Assembly (NCBI GenBank): GCA_016722075.1
Contig: JADKGW010000001.1
Span: 4,526,001-4,590,000 of the forward strand
Reading direction: 5' to 3'
Length of the DNA: 64,000 bases
Source: Candidatus Kouleothrix ribensis
Lineage (GTDB): Bacteria; Chloroflexota; Chloroflexia; Chloroflexales; Roseiflexaceae
Both the position numbers and the translations under genes were made by a program. Numbering within the stretch: the stretch's first letter is position 1; each line of letters opens with the position of its first letter. Below are positions 57,401 to 64,000 of this stretch, piece after piece. A model generated the notes under the pieces. The model was not told where the DNA came from. It did no database searches and was given only the letters and a program-made list of their open reading frames with translations.

Positions 57401-59521
57401 CAGCTTGTACACCTCGGTCCAGGCAATCTCGCCGGTGATCAGCCGCTCGGCGTTGGCGCGGCTGTACGCGCTGGTCTTCTTGAAGATCAGCACGCGCGGG
57501 TGGTCGTAGACGCTGAAGGCCTCTTCGGCGCCCTGGTCGGGGATGGCGATGCCAAACAGGGTTGGGTACGAGCTGATGTCGGCCACCTGCACGAAGCCCA
57601 GCTCGCCGTCGAACAGGCTGTGGTAGTAGCGCGTCAGCGCCGGGTAGCGCATGGGCAGGCGCGTGGCCGAGCCATACACCCGGTTGCTGCTGAGCACGAT
57701 GTAGTCGGCCTGGTCGAGGTGATCGAGCAGCCCCGGCGCGAATGCACCGTCCTGGCCGGTGCTGCCGAAGTACTTCGAGCGATCGTCCTCGGCGTAGGGG
57801 TAGGTTTCGACATTGTAGTACCAGCCGCCCGCCTGCGGGTCGAACGCACGCCGCCCATCGACCGACAGGGGCAGCGCGTCGTCCCACTGTTCGGAGGTGA
57901 CGGCCGCGCCGGCCGGGATGTGCTCGTACATCCAGCGCGAGGCGCTGATGCGCGAGTGCGGCCGGGTGTAGATGCGTGTGAAGGCGTAGGCCCAGGCCAG
58001 CGTGCCGGCCACCACCAGCACCACCGGCACCCAGCGCGCGGCGGCCTGCAGGTTATACCAGCCGGCCCGGCGCGGCCGCCAGTCCGAGAGCAGCAGGCGC
58101 ATGCTCAGCGTACGCGCCAGCGCCCAGCCGGCAAACAGCGCCAGCAGGCCATACAGCTGCGTGAAGTAGCGCATGGTCATGCCCAGCTGGCCGCCCTGCC
58201 ATGCGAAGTAGAAGCCGACCCAGAACCAGGGGATGAGGTGGCCCAGGCGCCGGTGCAGGCGCCCCCATCCGTGGCCCGACCAGCCGCGCCATGCGGCGCG
58301 CGCCAGCTGCATGCCGGCGACCGCCCAGGCCAGCCAGGCGGCCAGGCCCAGCGGCAGGCCCATGCCCCACACGACCATATTCTGCAAGGCGAAGAGGTAG
58401 CGTATGCGCCCGGCCCACTGCTGGCTGGGCGGCGAATCCGAGCTGCCGCTCACCGCCGCGCCGATCTCGCGAATGTTGTCGATGAAGCGCGGGTCGGGGC
58501 GCAGGTCGAAGAACGAGGTGCCGACGAATGCATCGGGCTGGAGCATGCGGAATGTGATGATCGTGACCAGCCCGGCCAGCGCCACCAGCGCCAGCCCGCC
58601 CGCCAGCGAGAGCCGGCGGCGCGCGGGTAGGTAATAGACATCGCTGGTTGGCGCATCGGGCGCGATGCGCTGGTCGAGCAGGCGCTGGGCCAGCGCCAGC
58701 ACCGCCAGCATGCCCAGCGTGGCCATGGTCACGCGGCAGGCCATGGCGGCGCCGATGCTCAGGCCCAGCAGCAGCGCGCTGGGCAGGCCGCCGTTTTGCG
58801 CCAGGCGCACGGCCCAGTAGATCGCCACCAGCGTAAACAGCACCGTGGCCGAGTCGACCGTGAAGAAGTGCGCCAGCTGGATCGGCAGCGCCGAGAGCGC
58901 CAGCAATAGCGCGGCGATCAGCCCGGCGCGCGCGCCATACAGCCGCCGGCCGAGCAGAAACACCACCACAATGCTCAGGGTCGCGAACAGCGCCGACCAG
59001 ATCCGGCCAACTTTGACGACCGCGTAATAGTTGGTTAGATCCTGGCCGCTCGGGTTCAGCAGGGCCTGGAGCGGCACCAGCTTGGGTACGCGCAGATCGG
59101 GGTTAGCGACGATCGGTGCCGCGCCGGTGTCGTGCGGGCGCGCGGCCGGCACTGTTGGCGGCAGCGCGGCGTTGGGCGTCAGCAGCACCGCCGTGTAGTG
59201 CGTGAGCGTCTGCGGCAGCAGCCCATAGACATAGAACGGGTAGCCGGCGTTGCGCGGGTTGAGCGGGTTACGCTGCGAGTCGAGGTACTCGGCCAGGCTG
59301 GTGGGCGCCTTGATCCGGTCGGCCACCAGGGTCATGAAGCGCTCGTCGGGATGCTGGCCGGTGCCACCATCCCAGCCGAACAGGTTGATCGTATTGAAGT
59401 ACGCGCCCAGCAGCACGATCGCCGCTAGCAGCCACCACTTGCGCCATGCGGCCGCGCGCTTCTGCTGGGTTGATCCTGGTTTCGGCGTAGGGGCATCGTC
59501 GGACACCCAGTTGCTGGTCAT
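51434..59521 (-). CDS. Giant membrane protein: GT39-like region, two DUF2298 units, TPR tail
   Basis: At 2,695 codons this is the largest gene here. Residues ~1-740 look like a GT-C glycosyltransferase of the PMT/ArnT/GT39 kind (GQHPDERFM with acidic pair near the first loop, FYVYGLLPQ, many membrane helices). Residues ~745-1590 and ~1640-2470 are two DUF2298 units, each with the Y-Y-Y motif (INYYYFG near 910, INYYYYG near 1830), an N-S/T-W-D-L/F-P-T-Y loop and a C-terminal soluble R-x-G-x-P-T-x-L-G-W type segment. Residues ~2520-2695 are TPRs (AAAILQVAAQANPNDVALQQ, AAEALLAAIEADPNAAEPYF). This matches the two-copy class described for Chlor_Arch_YYY proteins. It likely modifies or exports surface glycans or proteins; substrate unknown. 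Confidence 0.88.
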   Translation of the reverse strand: MTSNWVSDDAPTPKPGSTQQKRAAAWRKWWLLAAIVLLGAYFNTINLFGWDGGTGQHPDERFMTLVADRIKAPTSLAEYLDSQRNPLNPRNAGYPFYVYGLLPQTLTHYTAVLLTPNAALPPTVPAARPHDTGAAPIVANPDLRVPKLVPLQALLNPSGQDLTNYYAVVKVGRIWSALFATLSIVVVFLLGRRLYGARAGLIAALLLALSALPIQLAHFFTVDSATVLFTLVAIYWAVRLAQNGGLPSALLLGLSIGAAMACRVTMATLGMLAVLALAQRLLDQRIAPDAPTSDVYYLPARRRLSLAGGLALVALAGLVTIITFRMLQPDAFVGTSFFDLRPDPRFIDNIREIGAAVSGSSDSPPSQQWAGRIRYLFALQNMVVWGMGLPLGLAAWLAWAVAGMQLARAAWRGWSGHGWGRLHRRLGHLIPWFWVGFYFAWQGGQLGMTMRYFTQLYGLLALFAGWALARTLSMRLLLSDWRPRRAGWYNLQAAARWVPVVLVVAGTLAWAYAFTRIYTRPHSRISASRWMYEHIPAGAAVTSEQWDDALPLSVDGRRAFDPQAGGWYYNVETYPYAEDDRSKYFGSTGQDGAFAPGLLDHLDQADYIVLSSNRVYGSATRLPMRYPALTRYYHSLFDGELGFVQVADISSYPTLFGIAIPDQGAEEAFSVYDHPRVLIFKKTSAYSRANAERLITGEIAWTEVYKLPTLRGGQVPTALRLTDTQWPSYRDAGSFAALFNPAGLSNRLPWLFWLLALELLGLALFALLFRRLPGLPDRGFALAKALALLLVAYAAWLLGSLRLVPFGPGSAWLCAGLLIASGAVAGWRARAEIWEFVRRRRAALISAEGLFLVAYAGFVLIRALNPDLWHPARGGEKPMDLAFLTAVVKSAYFPPYDPWFAGGYINYYYFGFVLVGTLVHLTGIVPTTAYNLAVPTLFALTALGAWGVGYNLLAFASGTAARGLGANPARAEAPGSAPLALPASVPRRSRERRAIGAGLAAAVCVVLLGPLTQALWYLPGSATPAFEGLPAECNVSSYAAQQACRGRAEWAFWDATRLVGMDLQDSTINEFPFFTFLFADLHAHMIALPLALLALGLMVALVQTEHRPPRTGHTWRRTSAWLLVLGALALVLGALRATNTWDFPTYFALSCAALGLISWRRWLRGAALGPTALGWLLALLALLLGSTLLFLPFLRSFATDYAGFEIWRGARTSAADFLRINGLWLFLLLSGAVLLYRRRGVGWPWLLLIGGGPLLLAALALVLKAGALVLIVPLAIVAIGCLVDHMFEYATRSSTPRALLAAQDSSEPYMQLVLPLGELPRSPAGQAGAPAGGQPRVSVATLLTITWALFAVLIALATELVVARGDVGRMNTVFKLGMQSWTLFALAAALTLSTVWPALGARSLRALGWAWRGVAVLLIAAALVYPLSATPARLADRIDDQIGPTLDGLAFMRSPKGTWAENNQQFGFAQDADALDWMRAHVAGSPIVLEAHTEAYRWGGRVATYTGLPTLLGWPWHETQQRQVANVGPVLAGRQALIQQLYAGTDPAVALRQLRLFGVEYVYVGQLERALYPAAGLAKFDALAQAGQISQVYSAGATRIYQLPRAESAPAVTSTTLAVRPAQQTTPQGTRLDAPVHTLPAVPEYAWNQLAQAQPVALALWLLAGYLLLALGLPISALVFGRLAARQPESTGASGWAWARLIGLLLFGYLVWLPVSMGLWPYNRWSLLWALVLLLLLNAALLAWIGRAAGARPALPGGARALLAHLHTHWRAILLSEALFLGAFAFMALLRAYNPDLWQPYWGGEKPFEFGFLNAILRSPVMPPYDPFMSDARINYYYYGLFLASLPIKATGIAPAVGFNLVIATLFALTLAGAFALVARLTGRLRYGLAGGAFVVLLGNLAAAFPVGWGQGLAPVRAALAGGLAGFGERLGSWFVGPSRVIVIPDRLVTINEFPLWSYLFADLHPHLIAMPIAILLTALAYELFDARAGAAGRLGWLPSGSRWLLAALTLGALAVTNSWDLPTYALVIGGALLGRAWRGVGRTSRQLARAMAGALAQAAGVVLGALLLYLPFFQNYVRPAGVSGIGLVRDGSPLSGFVLIYGLYLLILGLWLFGVAARLWRDVRRPAPARALGPAEAEQNALLGIVARPPTAGGAWMNTRTALIVVGLVLLAGLLSNAASAAMIWASPLLLKAGLIALLAAGLPVLLARRLPRRVWFIAWLAVAAWLVALGVELVYIRDHLDGGESYRMNTVFKFGLQAWILMALAAASALPWLARGLRRAGAAAQVFGWGMIAALVGLALVFPLAGIPSRLAYRFPQAPGPTLDGLAFMQQAEFDMLPEYLGQQSGPTTRISLKDDLDAIRWINQNIEGTPIVLQSDLWFYRAYGVRVAANTGLPTVVSPLHANEQHDPELVAERDLDVQQIYYTLDQGQALRLLAKYHVAYVYVGQIERAAYGAAGLAKFDALVGTYLTLAYQNPTVRLYQVNPGVFALTSAAEIAPPPARPQAPPAESQPAAPAEPPANVPASPATLAALEQQVAADPAAAGPAFELAQRYRALQRLDDAAAILQVAAQANPNDVALQQLWGDTLRDAGRNDEAESAYRAAVAANPSAGNYNKLGAELLRAGKPDRAAEALLAAIEADPNAAEPYFHLGQVYEQQGRTDQAIEQYRSYLTIAKPTDSFYQEATAALGRLGR

Positions 59522-59588
59522 AAGCGTTGAAAGCTCGCAGGCGAGCGCTATCTTCGGGAAGCTGGCCGATCGGGTTGAAATCTACCGT

Positions 59589-59618
59589 ATTATAGGCATG
59601 AATGCGGGCTGCGTCCAA
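59589..59618 (-). promoter_or_regulatory. Promoter of the giant DUF2298 gene
   Basis: On the minus strand TTGGAC (59618-59613) and a perfect TATAAT (59594-59589) are 18 bp apart, with the predicted start near 59582, ~60 nt before the ATG at 59521. Confidence 0.6.
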
Positions 59619-59648
59619 TACGATACGGCGGCGGTGCCGATCGGCGGC

Positions 59649-59678
59649 TTGCCCGCTCTTGCGCTGGCGTGCTACAAT
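59649..59678 (+). promoter_or_regulatory. Promoter of the cmk-plsC group
   Basis: TTGCCC (59649-59654) and TACAAT (59673-59678) are 18 bp apart, start near 59685. It lies back-to-back with the promoter of the giant gene in a 250-bp gap. Confidence 0.5.
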
Positions 59679-59771
59679 GAGCCTGTGAATACGCAGCTTG
59701 GCCGCATGATCTGTGTAAACGCCGCTCAGCCCACAGATCGCATCGCTATGGCGGCAATTGACTAGCTTACG

Positions 59772-60446
59772 ATGACAATCCCCGACACGATTACGATCGA
59801 TGGCCCGGCCGGTGCCGGCAAGAGTACGCTCGGCGAGCTGCTGGCACGGCGGCTGGGCTATTTGTATTTCGACACCGGCGTGATGTACCGCGCGCTGACG
59901 CTGGCCGCCCTGCAGCGCGGGGTCGACCCGAGCGATGCTGCGGCGAGTGCCGGGCTGGCGCGCGACCTTGCGATCGATGTTCAGCCAGCGACCGTAGCCG
60001 ATGGCCGGCAGTACACGGTGCTGGTCGATGGCGCCGATGTGACATGGGATCTGCGCAGCGCCGCCGTCGATCGCGCGGTGTCGGTAGTAGCCAGGCACCC
60101 GGCAGTACGCGCGGTGCTACGCGCGCGCCAGCGCTCACTCGGCCTGCGCGGGCGGGTCGTGATGGTCGGCCGCGACATCGGCACGATCGTGCTGCCCGAG
60201 GCGCGCCTGAAGATCTACCTCGAGGCCTCGCTGCGCGCGCGGGCGGCCCGCCGGGTGGCCGAACTGCGCGACCGCGGCCTGGCCGCCGAGCCGGGGCCGA
60301 TCGAGGCCGATGTCGCGCGGCGCGATGCGCTCGACCAGCATGTCATGGGCCGCGCGCCCGACGCCATGGTGCTGAATAACGACGAGCTCACGCCCGAGCA
60401 AGAGGTCGAGCTGATCGTGCAGCGGCTGGCGCAGGCGGGCGGGTAG
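59772..60446 (+). CDS. cmk: Cytidylate kinase
   Basis: The 224-residue enzyme phosphorylates CMP or dCMP with ATP. It has the P-loop DGPAGAGKST (10-19), the conserved FDTGVMYRALT, VVMVGRDIGTIVLP (G-R-D-I-G-T substrate motif) and the lid arginines in RARAARRVAELRDRG. Length equals the family. The last residues show VLNNDELTPEQEVELI, a common end. The weak ribosome-binding site is CTTACG; the next gene follows 4 bp after its stop, so the cmk and plsC genes are one operon, an arrangement common in many bacteria. Confidence 0.96.
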   Translation: MTIPDTITIDGPAGAGKSTLGELLARRLGYLYFDTGVMYRALTLAALQRGVDPSDAAASAGLARDLAIDVQPATVADGRQYTVLVDGADVTWDLRSAAVDRAVSVVARHPAVRAVLRARQRSLGLRGRVVMVGRDIGTIVLPEARLKIYLEASLRARAARRVAELRDRGLAAEPGPIEADVARRDALDQHVMGRAPDAMVLNNDELTPEQEVELIVQRLAQAGG

Positions 60447-60450
60447 CGCG

Positions 60451-61128
60451 ATGTCGCGGCGCGAGCAGCTGAGCTATGCGTTGGTGCGCACGCTCATCCG
60501 CGTGGTGATGGCGCTGCTGACGCGCACCAGCCTGCACGGGGCCGCGCACCTGCCACCGCACGGCGCGGGGATTGTGGTGAGCAACCATCTTGCCGCGATC
60601 GATCCTGGCATTCTGGTGGGCGTGCTGCCGCGCCCGATCGCGCTGATGTCGAAGGCCGAGAACGATCACGGTCTGCTTGGCCTGTTCATGGCGCTGGTTG
60701 GGGCGTTTACGGTGCGGCGTGGTGCGGCCGATCGCCGTGCGCTACAGACATCGGCGCAGCTGCTGCAGCAGGGGCGGCTGCTGTGCCTGTTTCCCGAAGG
60801 TACGCGCAGCCGCGATGGCCGGCTTGGCCCGGCCCACGGCGGCGCGGCGCTGCTGGCGATCAAGAGCGGTGTGCCGATCATCCCGGTGGCACTCACCGGC
60901 ACGCCGCGCGTGTTCCAGGCGCGCTTCCCATGGCTGGGCTTCGCACGCGTGACGGTCAGCGTCGGCGCGCCATTCCAGCTGGCCATGCCGGCCGGCCCAC
61001 TGCGGCGGGCCGATCGCGAGCGCGCCACTGCCGAGCTGATGGGCCGGATCGCCATGCTGCTGCCGCCCGAGCTGCGCGGCGCCTACGATGCGCCTACGGC
61101 GCTAGAGCCCTATAGCAGTGGGCAGTAA
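60451..61128 (+). CDS. plsC: 1-acyl-sn-glycerol-3-phosphate acyltransferase
   Basis: The 225-residue product carries the PlsC motifs: VVSNHLAAIDPGI (H-x4-D), the lysophosphatidate-binding FPEGTRSRDGRLGP and IPVALTGTPRVF (motif IV P-V-x-L-x-G). It should make phosphatidic acid from lysophosphatidate at the membrane. The start at 60451 lies 4 bp after cmk. A short hydrophobic stretch at the N-terminus (TLIRVVMALLTRT) may dip into the membrane. Another PlsC-like gene is at 21839-22516. Confidence 0.93.
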   Translation: MSRREQLSYALVRTLIRVVMALLTRTSLHGAAHLPPHGAGIVVSNHLAAIDPGILVGVLPRPIALMSKAENDHGLLGLFMALVGAFTVRRGAADRRALQTSAQLLQQGRLLCLFPEGTRSRDGRLGPAHGGAALLAIKSGVPIIPVALTGTPRVFQARFPWLGFARVTVSVGAPFQLAMPAGPLRRADRERATAELMGRIAMLLPPELRGAYDAPTALEPYSSGQ

Positions 61129-61269
61129 GCGCGCGCCGGTATGCACGGGCCGTTGCCGCATCAGCGCGCGCGAGCCGTATGCCAGGCCGGCTCGATCGTG
61201 CTGCGCTTCGCTATAGCACCGGCCCATTGCCCGCTCATCCGCGCCGGTATGCTGGCCGAGGAGGTTTCG

Positions 61270-62994
61270 ATGCTCGGGTTGCTATCGCCCCAGGTCGATC
61301 TAGAGCTCGATGAAGGCGAGCAGATCCTCCACTATGCGCGGCGCCACTGGATCTTGCTGCTGCAGCGCATCTTCATCCCGCTGGTGATCGCCAGCCTGAC
61401 GCTCGGGCTGAGCGCGTATCGCGCCGTCGGCGGGCTGTTCTTCACGAGCGATGTTGGCCCGGCCGGCCGCCTGATCGACCTGATCAACCTGCTCTACTTC
61501 GCACTGGTGATCGGCCTGACGGTGCTGTGGCTACGCCGCAGCCGCCAGGCCACCGCCAGCAAAAGCAAATCGCGCATCCCGCAGCTGGTCGACTGGCTGA
61601 TCCTGGGTGGGATCGCGCTGCTGCTCATGATGATCTACTTCCGCTACCAGGGCGGGCGCGTCTTCTACATCGACCCGGCCTATGCGCGTGGGGCCGACCT
61701 GATCAACCTGCTGCTGTTCACCACCGGCATTGTGACGATCGGCGCGCTGATTTATTTCACGATCGACTGGGCCAACGATTTCCTGATCCTCACCAGCACG
61801 CGCGTGATCTACGACGATCGGCAGATACTGGTGCGCCATGTCAAGCAGGAGATCCTGATCGAGAATATTCAGCAGGTGAACCTGAGCGCCGATAGCTATT
61901 TCGCCTACTTCCTCGGCCAGCTGTCGCTCTGGCGCGAGCAGGCGCTATACCGGATGGGCCTGCGCCGTACCCCGCCGCCCGAGAAGCCCACGGTCTCGTA
62001 CGGCAAGCTGGTGGTCGGCTCGCTCAGCGTGCGCAGGCTGGTGTTCGACTGGGCCGCCAACCCGGCTGCCATGCAGGGCCGCATCAACGCCGAGCTGGGC
62101 AAGCTGCGCAAGGCCCAGGAGCCCGAGCTGCTACGCCAGATCATCGAGGACCAGGTGTATGGCAATAAGCCGCCCAAGAAGGGTGCGCCGCCGATCCATG
62201 TGACTGAGCGAAAAGGCCCGCTGCCGTGGCTGTTTTCGACCAACCCCGAGATCAACCACCAGAAGGAGGAGGTCGTCTGGCGGCCCTACTGGATCTTCCT
62301 GGCGCTGGCCATGCTGCGCCCGCTGGCGCTGCTGCTGATGGCCACGATCCTGCTGCTGATCGCCAATCGACTCGAGCTGATCGGCGCGGTGTTGAGCTTC
62401 TGGATCTGGCTGCCGATCGCGCTGGGCTGCTTCGGCCGGATCATCTGGGTGCGCGAAGAGCACGAGCACGACAAGTACATCCTGACGCGCGACAAGATCA
62501 CCGATGTCGATAAGCGCCCGTTTGGCCCCGAGAGCAGCCGCAGCGCGCAGCTCGACCGCATTCAGGATGTGTCGTTCGATGTCAGCTTTGTCGAGAGCAT
62601 CCTGGGCTACGGCGATGTCTTTATCGAGACCGGCGGTGGTGGCGGGAAGTTCACCTTCAAGCATGTGCCCGACCCTCGTAATGTCGCGGCGACGATCAAC
62701 GATTACCTGACCGACTTCAAGAAGCGTGAGAAAGAGCGCAACCAGAAGGATGTGCTGACGCTGCTGCGCGAGTATCACGCGGTACAAGAGCGCCACGGCG
62801 AGCTATCCGACGGCGGCCGGCTCGAGTCGCTGCTGGCGGCGAAGCTGGCCGAGTACACCCAGAGCGAGCTGCCCGGCCAGATCGAGCGCGAAGTGGCCAC
62901 GCGCGTGCCACCCCATGTGCGGCGCCAGCTCGATGTTTCGCTCCGCCGCAGCGCACGGCGTAACCGCATCCAGCGCGGCCGCACCGAGTCATAA
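61270..62994 (+). CDS. PH-domain membrane protein (bPH2/YdbS-like)
   Basis: From the ATG at 61270 (GAGGAGG upstream) the product has 574 residues. Membrane helices are at ~32-50, 72-90, 112-128 and 142-162, then a soluble PH-like domain (~165-255: FLILTSTRVIYDDRQILVRHVKQEILIENIQQVNL) follows; a second set of helices and second PH-like segment occurs later (~340-395, then YILTRDKITDVDKRPFG ... LDRIQDVSFDVSFVESILGYGDV). The last ~110 residues are charged and helical. bPH2 proteins are widespread, of unknown function. A longer upstream frame from 61141 has no ribosome-binding site. Confidence 0.85.
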   Translation: MLGLLSPQVDLELDEGEQILHYARRHWILLLQRIFIPLVIASLTLGLSAYRAVGGLFFTSDVGPAGRLIDLINLLYFALVIGLTVLWLRRSRQATASKSKSRIPQLVDWLILGGIALLLMMIYFRYQGGRVFYIDPAYARGADLINLLLFTTGIVTIGALIYFTIDWANDFLILTSTRVIYDDRQILVRHVKQEILIENIQQVNLSADSYFAYFLGQLSLWREQALYRMGLRRTPPPEKPTVSYGKLVVGSLSVRRLVFDWAANPAAMQGRINAELGKLRKAQEPELLRQIIEDQVYGNKPPKKGAPPIHVTERKGPLPWLFSTNPEINHQKEEVVWRPYWIFLALAMLRPLALLLMATILLLIANRLELIGAVLSFWIWLPIALGCFGRIIWVREEHEHDKYILTRDKITDVDKRPFGPESSRSAQLDRIQDVSFDVSFVESILGYGDVFIETGGGGGKFTFKHVPDPRNVAATINDYLTDFKKREKERNQKDVLTLLREYHAVQERHGELSDGGRLESLLAAKLAEYTQSELPGQIEREVATRVPPHVRRQLDVSLRRSARRNRIQRGRTES

Positions 62995-63002
62995 GGTTGC
63001 CC

Positions 63003-64000
63003 ATGCTCCGACGATCAGTCAGGCGCCGCGTCGCCACGCTGCTGGCGCTATTGCTGATGCTGCTAGGCGCGGCTGCCGGCGTGCGCGCGCAGGGCCAAAC
63101 CCCAATCACGATCGATGATGTGCGCGCCGGCTACGAGGGCGCCTATCGCCTGGGCGAGTGGTTTCCGGTGGTGGTCGATGTGAGCAACGCCGGCCCCGAC
63201 CTGCGCGCGGTGCTCGAGTGGTCGCTGCCGGGCCGGTTCGACGAGCCGGTCTTTCAGCGTACGATCGACCTGCCGCGCGGCTCGCGCAAGCGCGTGGTGC
63301 TCGAGGTGTATACCGCCAGCTTCGTGCGCAACGGCATGGTGCGGCTGCTCGATGGCTCGGCCGAGCTGGCCACCCGCGATGTCACGATCGAGGCGATCGA
63401 CGAGAGTGTGTTCCTGGTCGGCGTGGTCAGTAGCGATCCCGCGCTGCTGAATAGCCTCGACGGCCAGCCGATCGGCGGGTTCGCCAGCACGCGCGTGCGC
63501 CACCTGGCGGCCGGCGACATGCCCGATTCGGCCGCGACGTTGCGTGGCCTCAACGCGGTGTTCCTGCACGATCTCGATAGCGCGGCGCTCCAGCCCGGCC
63601 AGCGTAGCGCACTGGCGCTGTGGGTTGGCCTGGGCGGGCAGCTGGTGCTGAGCGGCGGCGGCGCCGGCCAGCAGGCGGCGGCAGGCTGGGGTGATCTGCT
63701 GCCGGTTACAGCGGTAGGCAGCCCGACGGTGGGCGATCTCAGCGCGCTGGCGCAGCTTGCCGGCGGCAGCCTGGGCAGCTTGCCGGCGAGCACAACCCTC
63801 AGCCAGGCACAGGCGCGCCGCGGCGCCGAGCGGCTGCCGCCCAACAGCCAGCTGATCTTTCGCCATGGCTATGGCGCCGGCCTGGTGTCGTTCAGCGCAT
63901 TCGACTTCGCGAGCCTGCGCGGCTGGCCCGGCGAGGCGTCACTGTGGGGCCAGGTGCTACGGCAAGTGCTGCCGCTCATGCCGGGGGCCGTCGCGCACCT
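63003..64000 (+). CDS. Secreted hypothetical protein (C-terminus outside window)
   Basis: The frame opens at ATG 63003, 8 bp after the stop of the PH-domain gene, and is open to the window end (332 codons seen). Residues 1-29 form a signal peptide (RRSVRRRVATLLALLLMLLG, cut near VRAQG). The next ~100 residues are beta-rich (GEWFPVVVDVSNAGPDLRAVLEW), probably a CARDB- or immunoglobulin-like module; then an alpha/beta region with GLNAVFLHDLDSAAL and WVGLGGQLVLSGGG recalls the class I glutamine amidotransferase-like fold without enzymatic residues. It is probably co-expressed with the PH-domain gene. The family is unknown to me by name. Confidence 0.75.
   Translation, partial: MLRRSVRRRVATLLALLLMLLGAAAGVRAQGQTPITIDDVRAGYEGAYRLGEWFPVVVDVSNAGPDLRAVLEWSLPGRFDEPVFQRTIDLPRGSRKRVVLEVYTASFVRNGMVRLLDGSAELATRDVTIEAIDESVFLVGVVSSDPALLNSLDGQPIGGFASTRVRHLAAGDMPDSAATLRGLNAVFLHDLDSAALQPGQRSALALWVGLGGQLVLSGGGAGQQAAAGWGDLLPVTAVGSPTVGDLSALAQLAGGSLGSLPASTTLSQAQARRGAERLPPNSQLIFRHGYGAGLVSFSAFDFASLRGWPGEASLWGQVLRQVLPLMPGAVAH

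Noticed and set aside
59749..59766. Leader mini-ORF (ATGGCGGCAATTGACTAG) before cmk
   Set aside because: Only five codons, no ribosome-binding site; no sign of conservation can be judged here.
1..64000. tRNA or rRNA genes
   Set aside because: Scanning by eye for T-loop (GGTTCGA-type) and rRNA signatures found no credible candidate on either strand.

Overview
The window comes from a GC-rich bacterium, most likely a member of the Chloroflexota (class Chloroflexia, Roseiflexus/Kouleothrix-like). The strongest taxonomic sign is a pair of very hydrophobic DUF2298 (Chlor_Arch_YYY) membrane proteins, a family known mainly from Chloroflexi and some archaea. Dispersed GCAACC-type repeats, cytoplasmic zinc-ribbon fusions and many ser/thr-kinase or anti-sigma proteins with extracellular tails fit the same group. 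I saw no rRNA, tRNA, CRISPR array, phage module or insertion sequence; the region reads as ordinary chromosome with many small signalling, envelope and house-keeping genes.

Layout. 1-7.3 kb, mostly minus strand: an MFS exporter (cut by the window edge) and a VAO-family FAD oxidase, preceded by a compact unit of near-consensus promoter, 27-codon ORF and intrinsic terminator that looks like an attenuator; then a penicillin-acylase-type hydrolase, a SPL-like radical SAM protein and an inositol monophosphatase. 7.5-18.5 kb: a repeat-disrupted lipoprotein, a NYN/PIN nuclease, two winged-helix regulators and a coupled small gene, a DUF4097 protein, a secreted golvesin/3D-like protein with a long mRNA leader, an ECF sigma/anti-sigma pair and a YitT transporter. 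18.7-26.4 kb: a Ser/Thr kinase, zinc-ribbon and DUF6624 proteins, a PlsC acyltransferase, a double zinc-finger anti-sigma-like protein, GAPDH, an alpha/beta hydrolase and a haem-binding protein.

26.4-31.4 kb holds an unusual same-strand cluster: CYTH triphosphate-tunnel protein, STAND NTPase with TPRs, and a CHAD protein with a Ppx-like helical N-terminus, ended by a good terminator. CYTH and CHAD both belong to the polyphosphate/triphosphate world, so the STAND switch between them may sense or act through it. 31.7-36.6 kb carries a secreted M4 metalloprotease, a PrsW-like membrane protein that has lost its catalytic glutamates, a membrane-anchored PsbP-like protein and a protein resembling emfourin, the M4 protease inhibitor.

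36.6-48.6 kb: a small hypothetical, an orphan ParA with a zinc ribbon, glutaredoxin, TypA/BipA, a STAS membrane protein, an acetylpolyamine-amidohydrolase-like deacetylase, a dihydroorotate-dehydrogenase homologue without its catalytic cysteine motif, a response regulator, a membrane protein whose promoter carries two Bacillus-type LexA boxes, a TPM-domain protein and an ABC exporter. 48.6-59.5 kb is taken by two adjacent DUF2298 genes, the larger 2,695 codons long (glycosyltransferase-like N-terminus, two DUF2298 units, TPR tail). 59.7-64 kb, plus strand: cytidylate kinase, PlsC, a PH-domain membrane protein and the start of a secreted protein cut by the window end.
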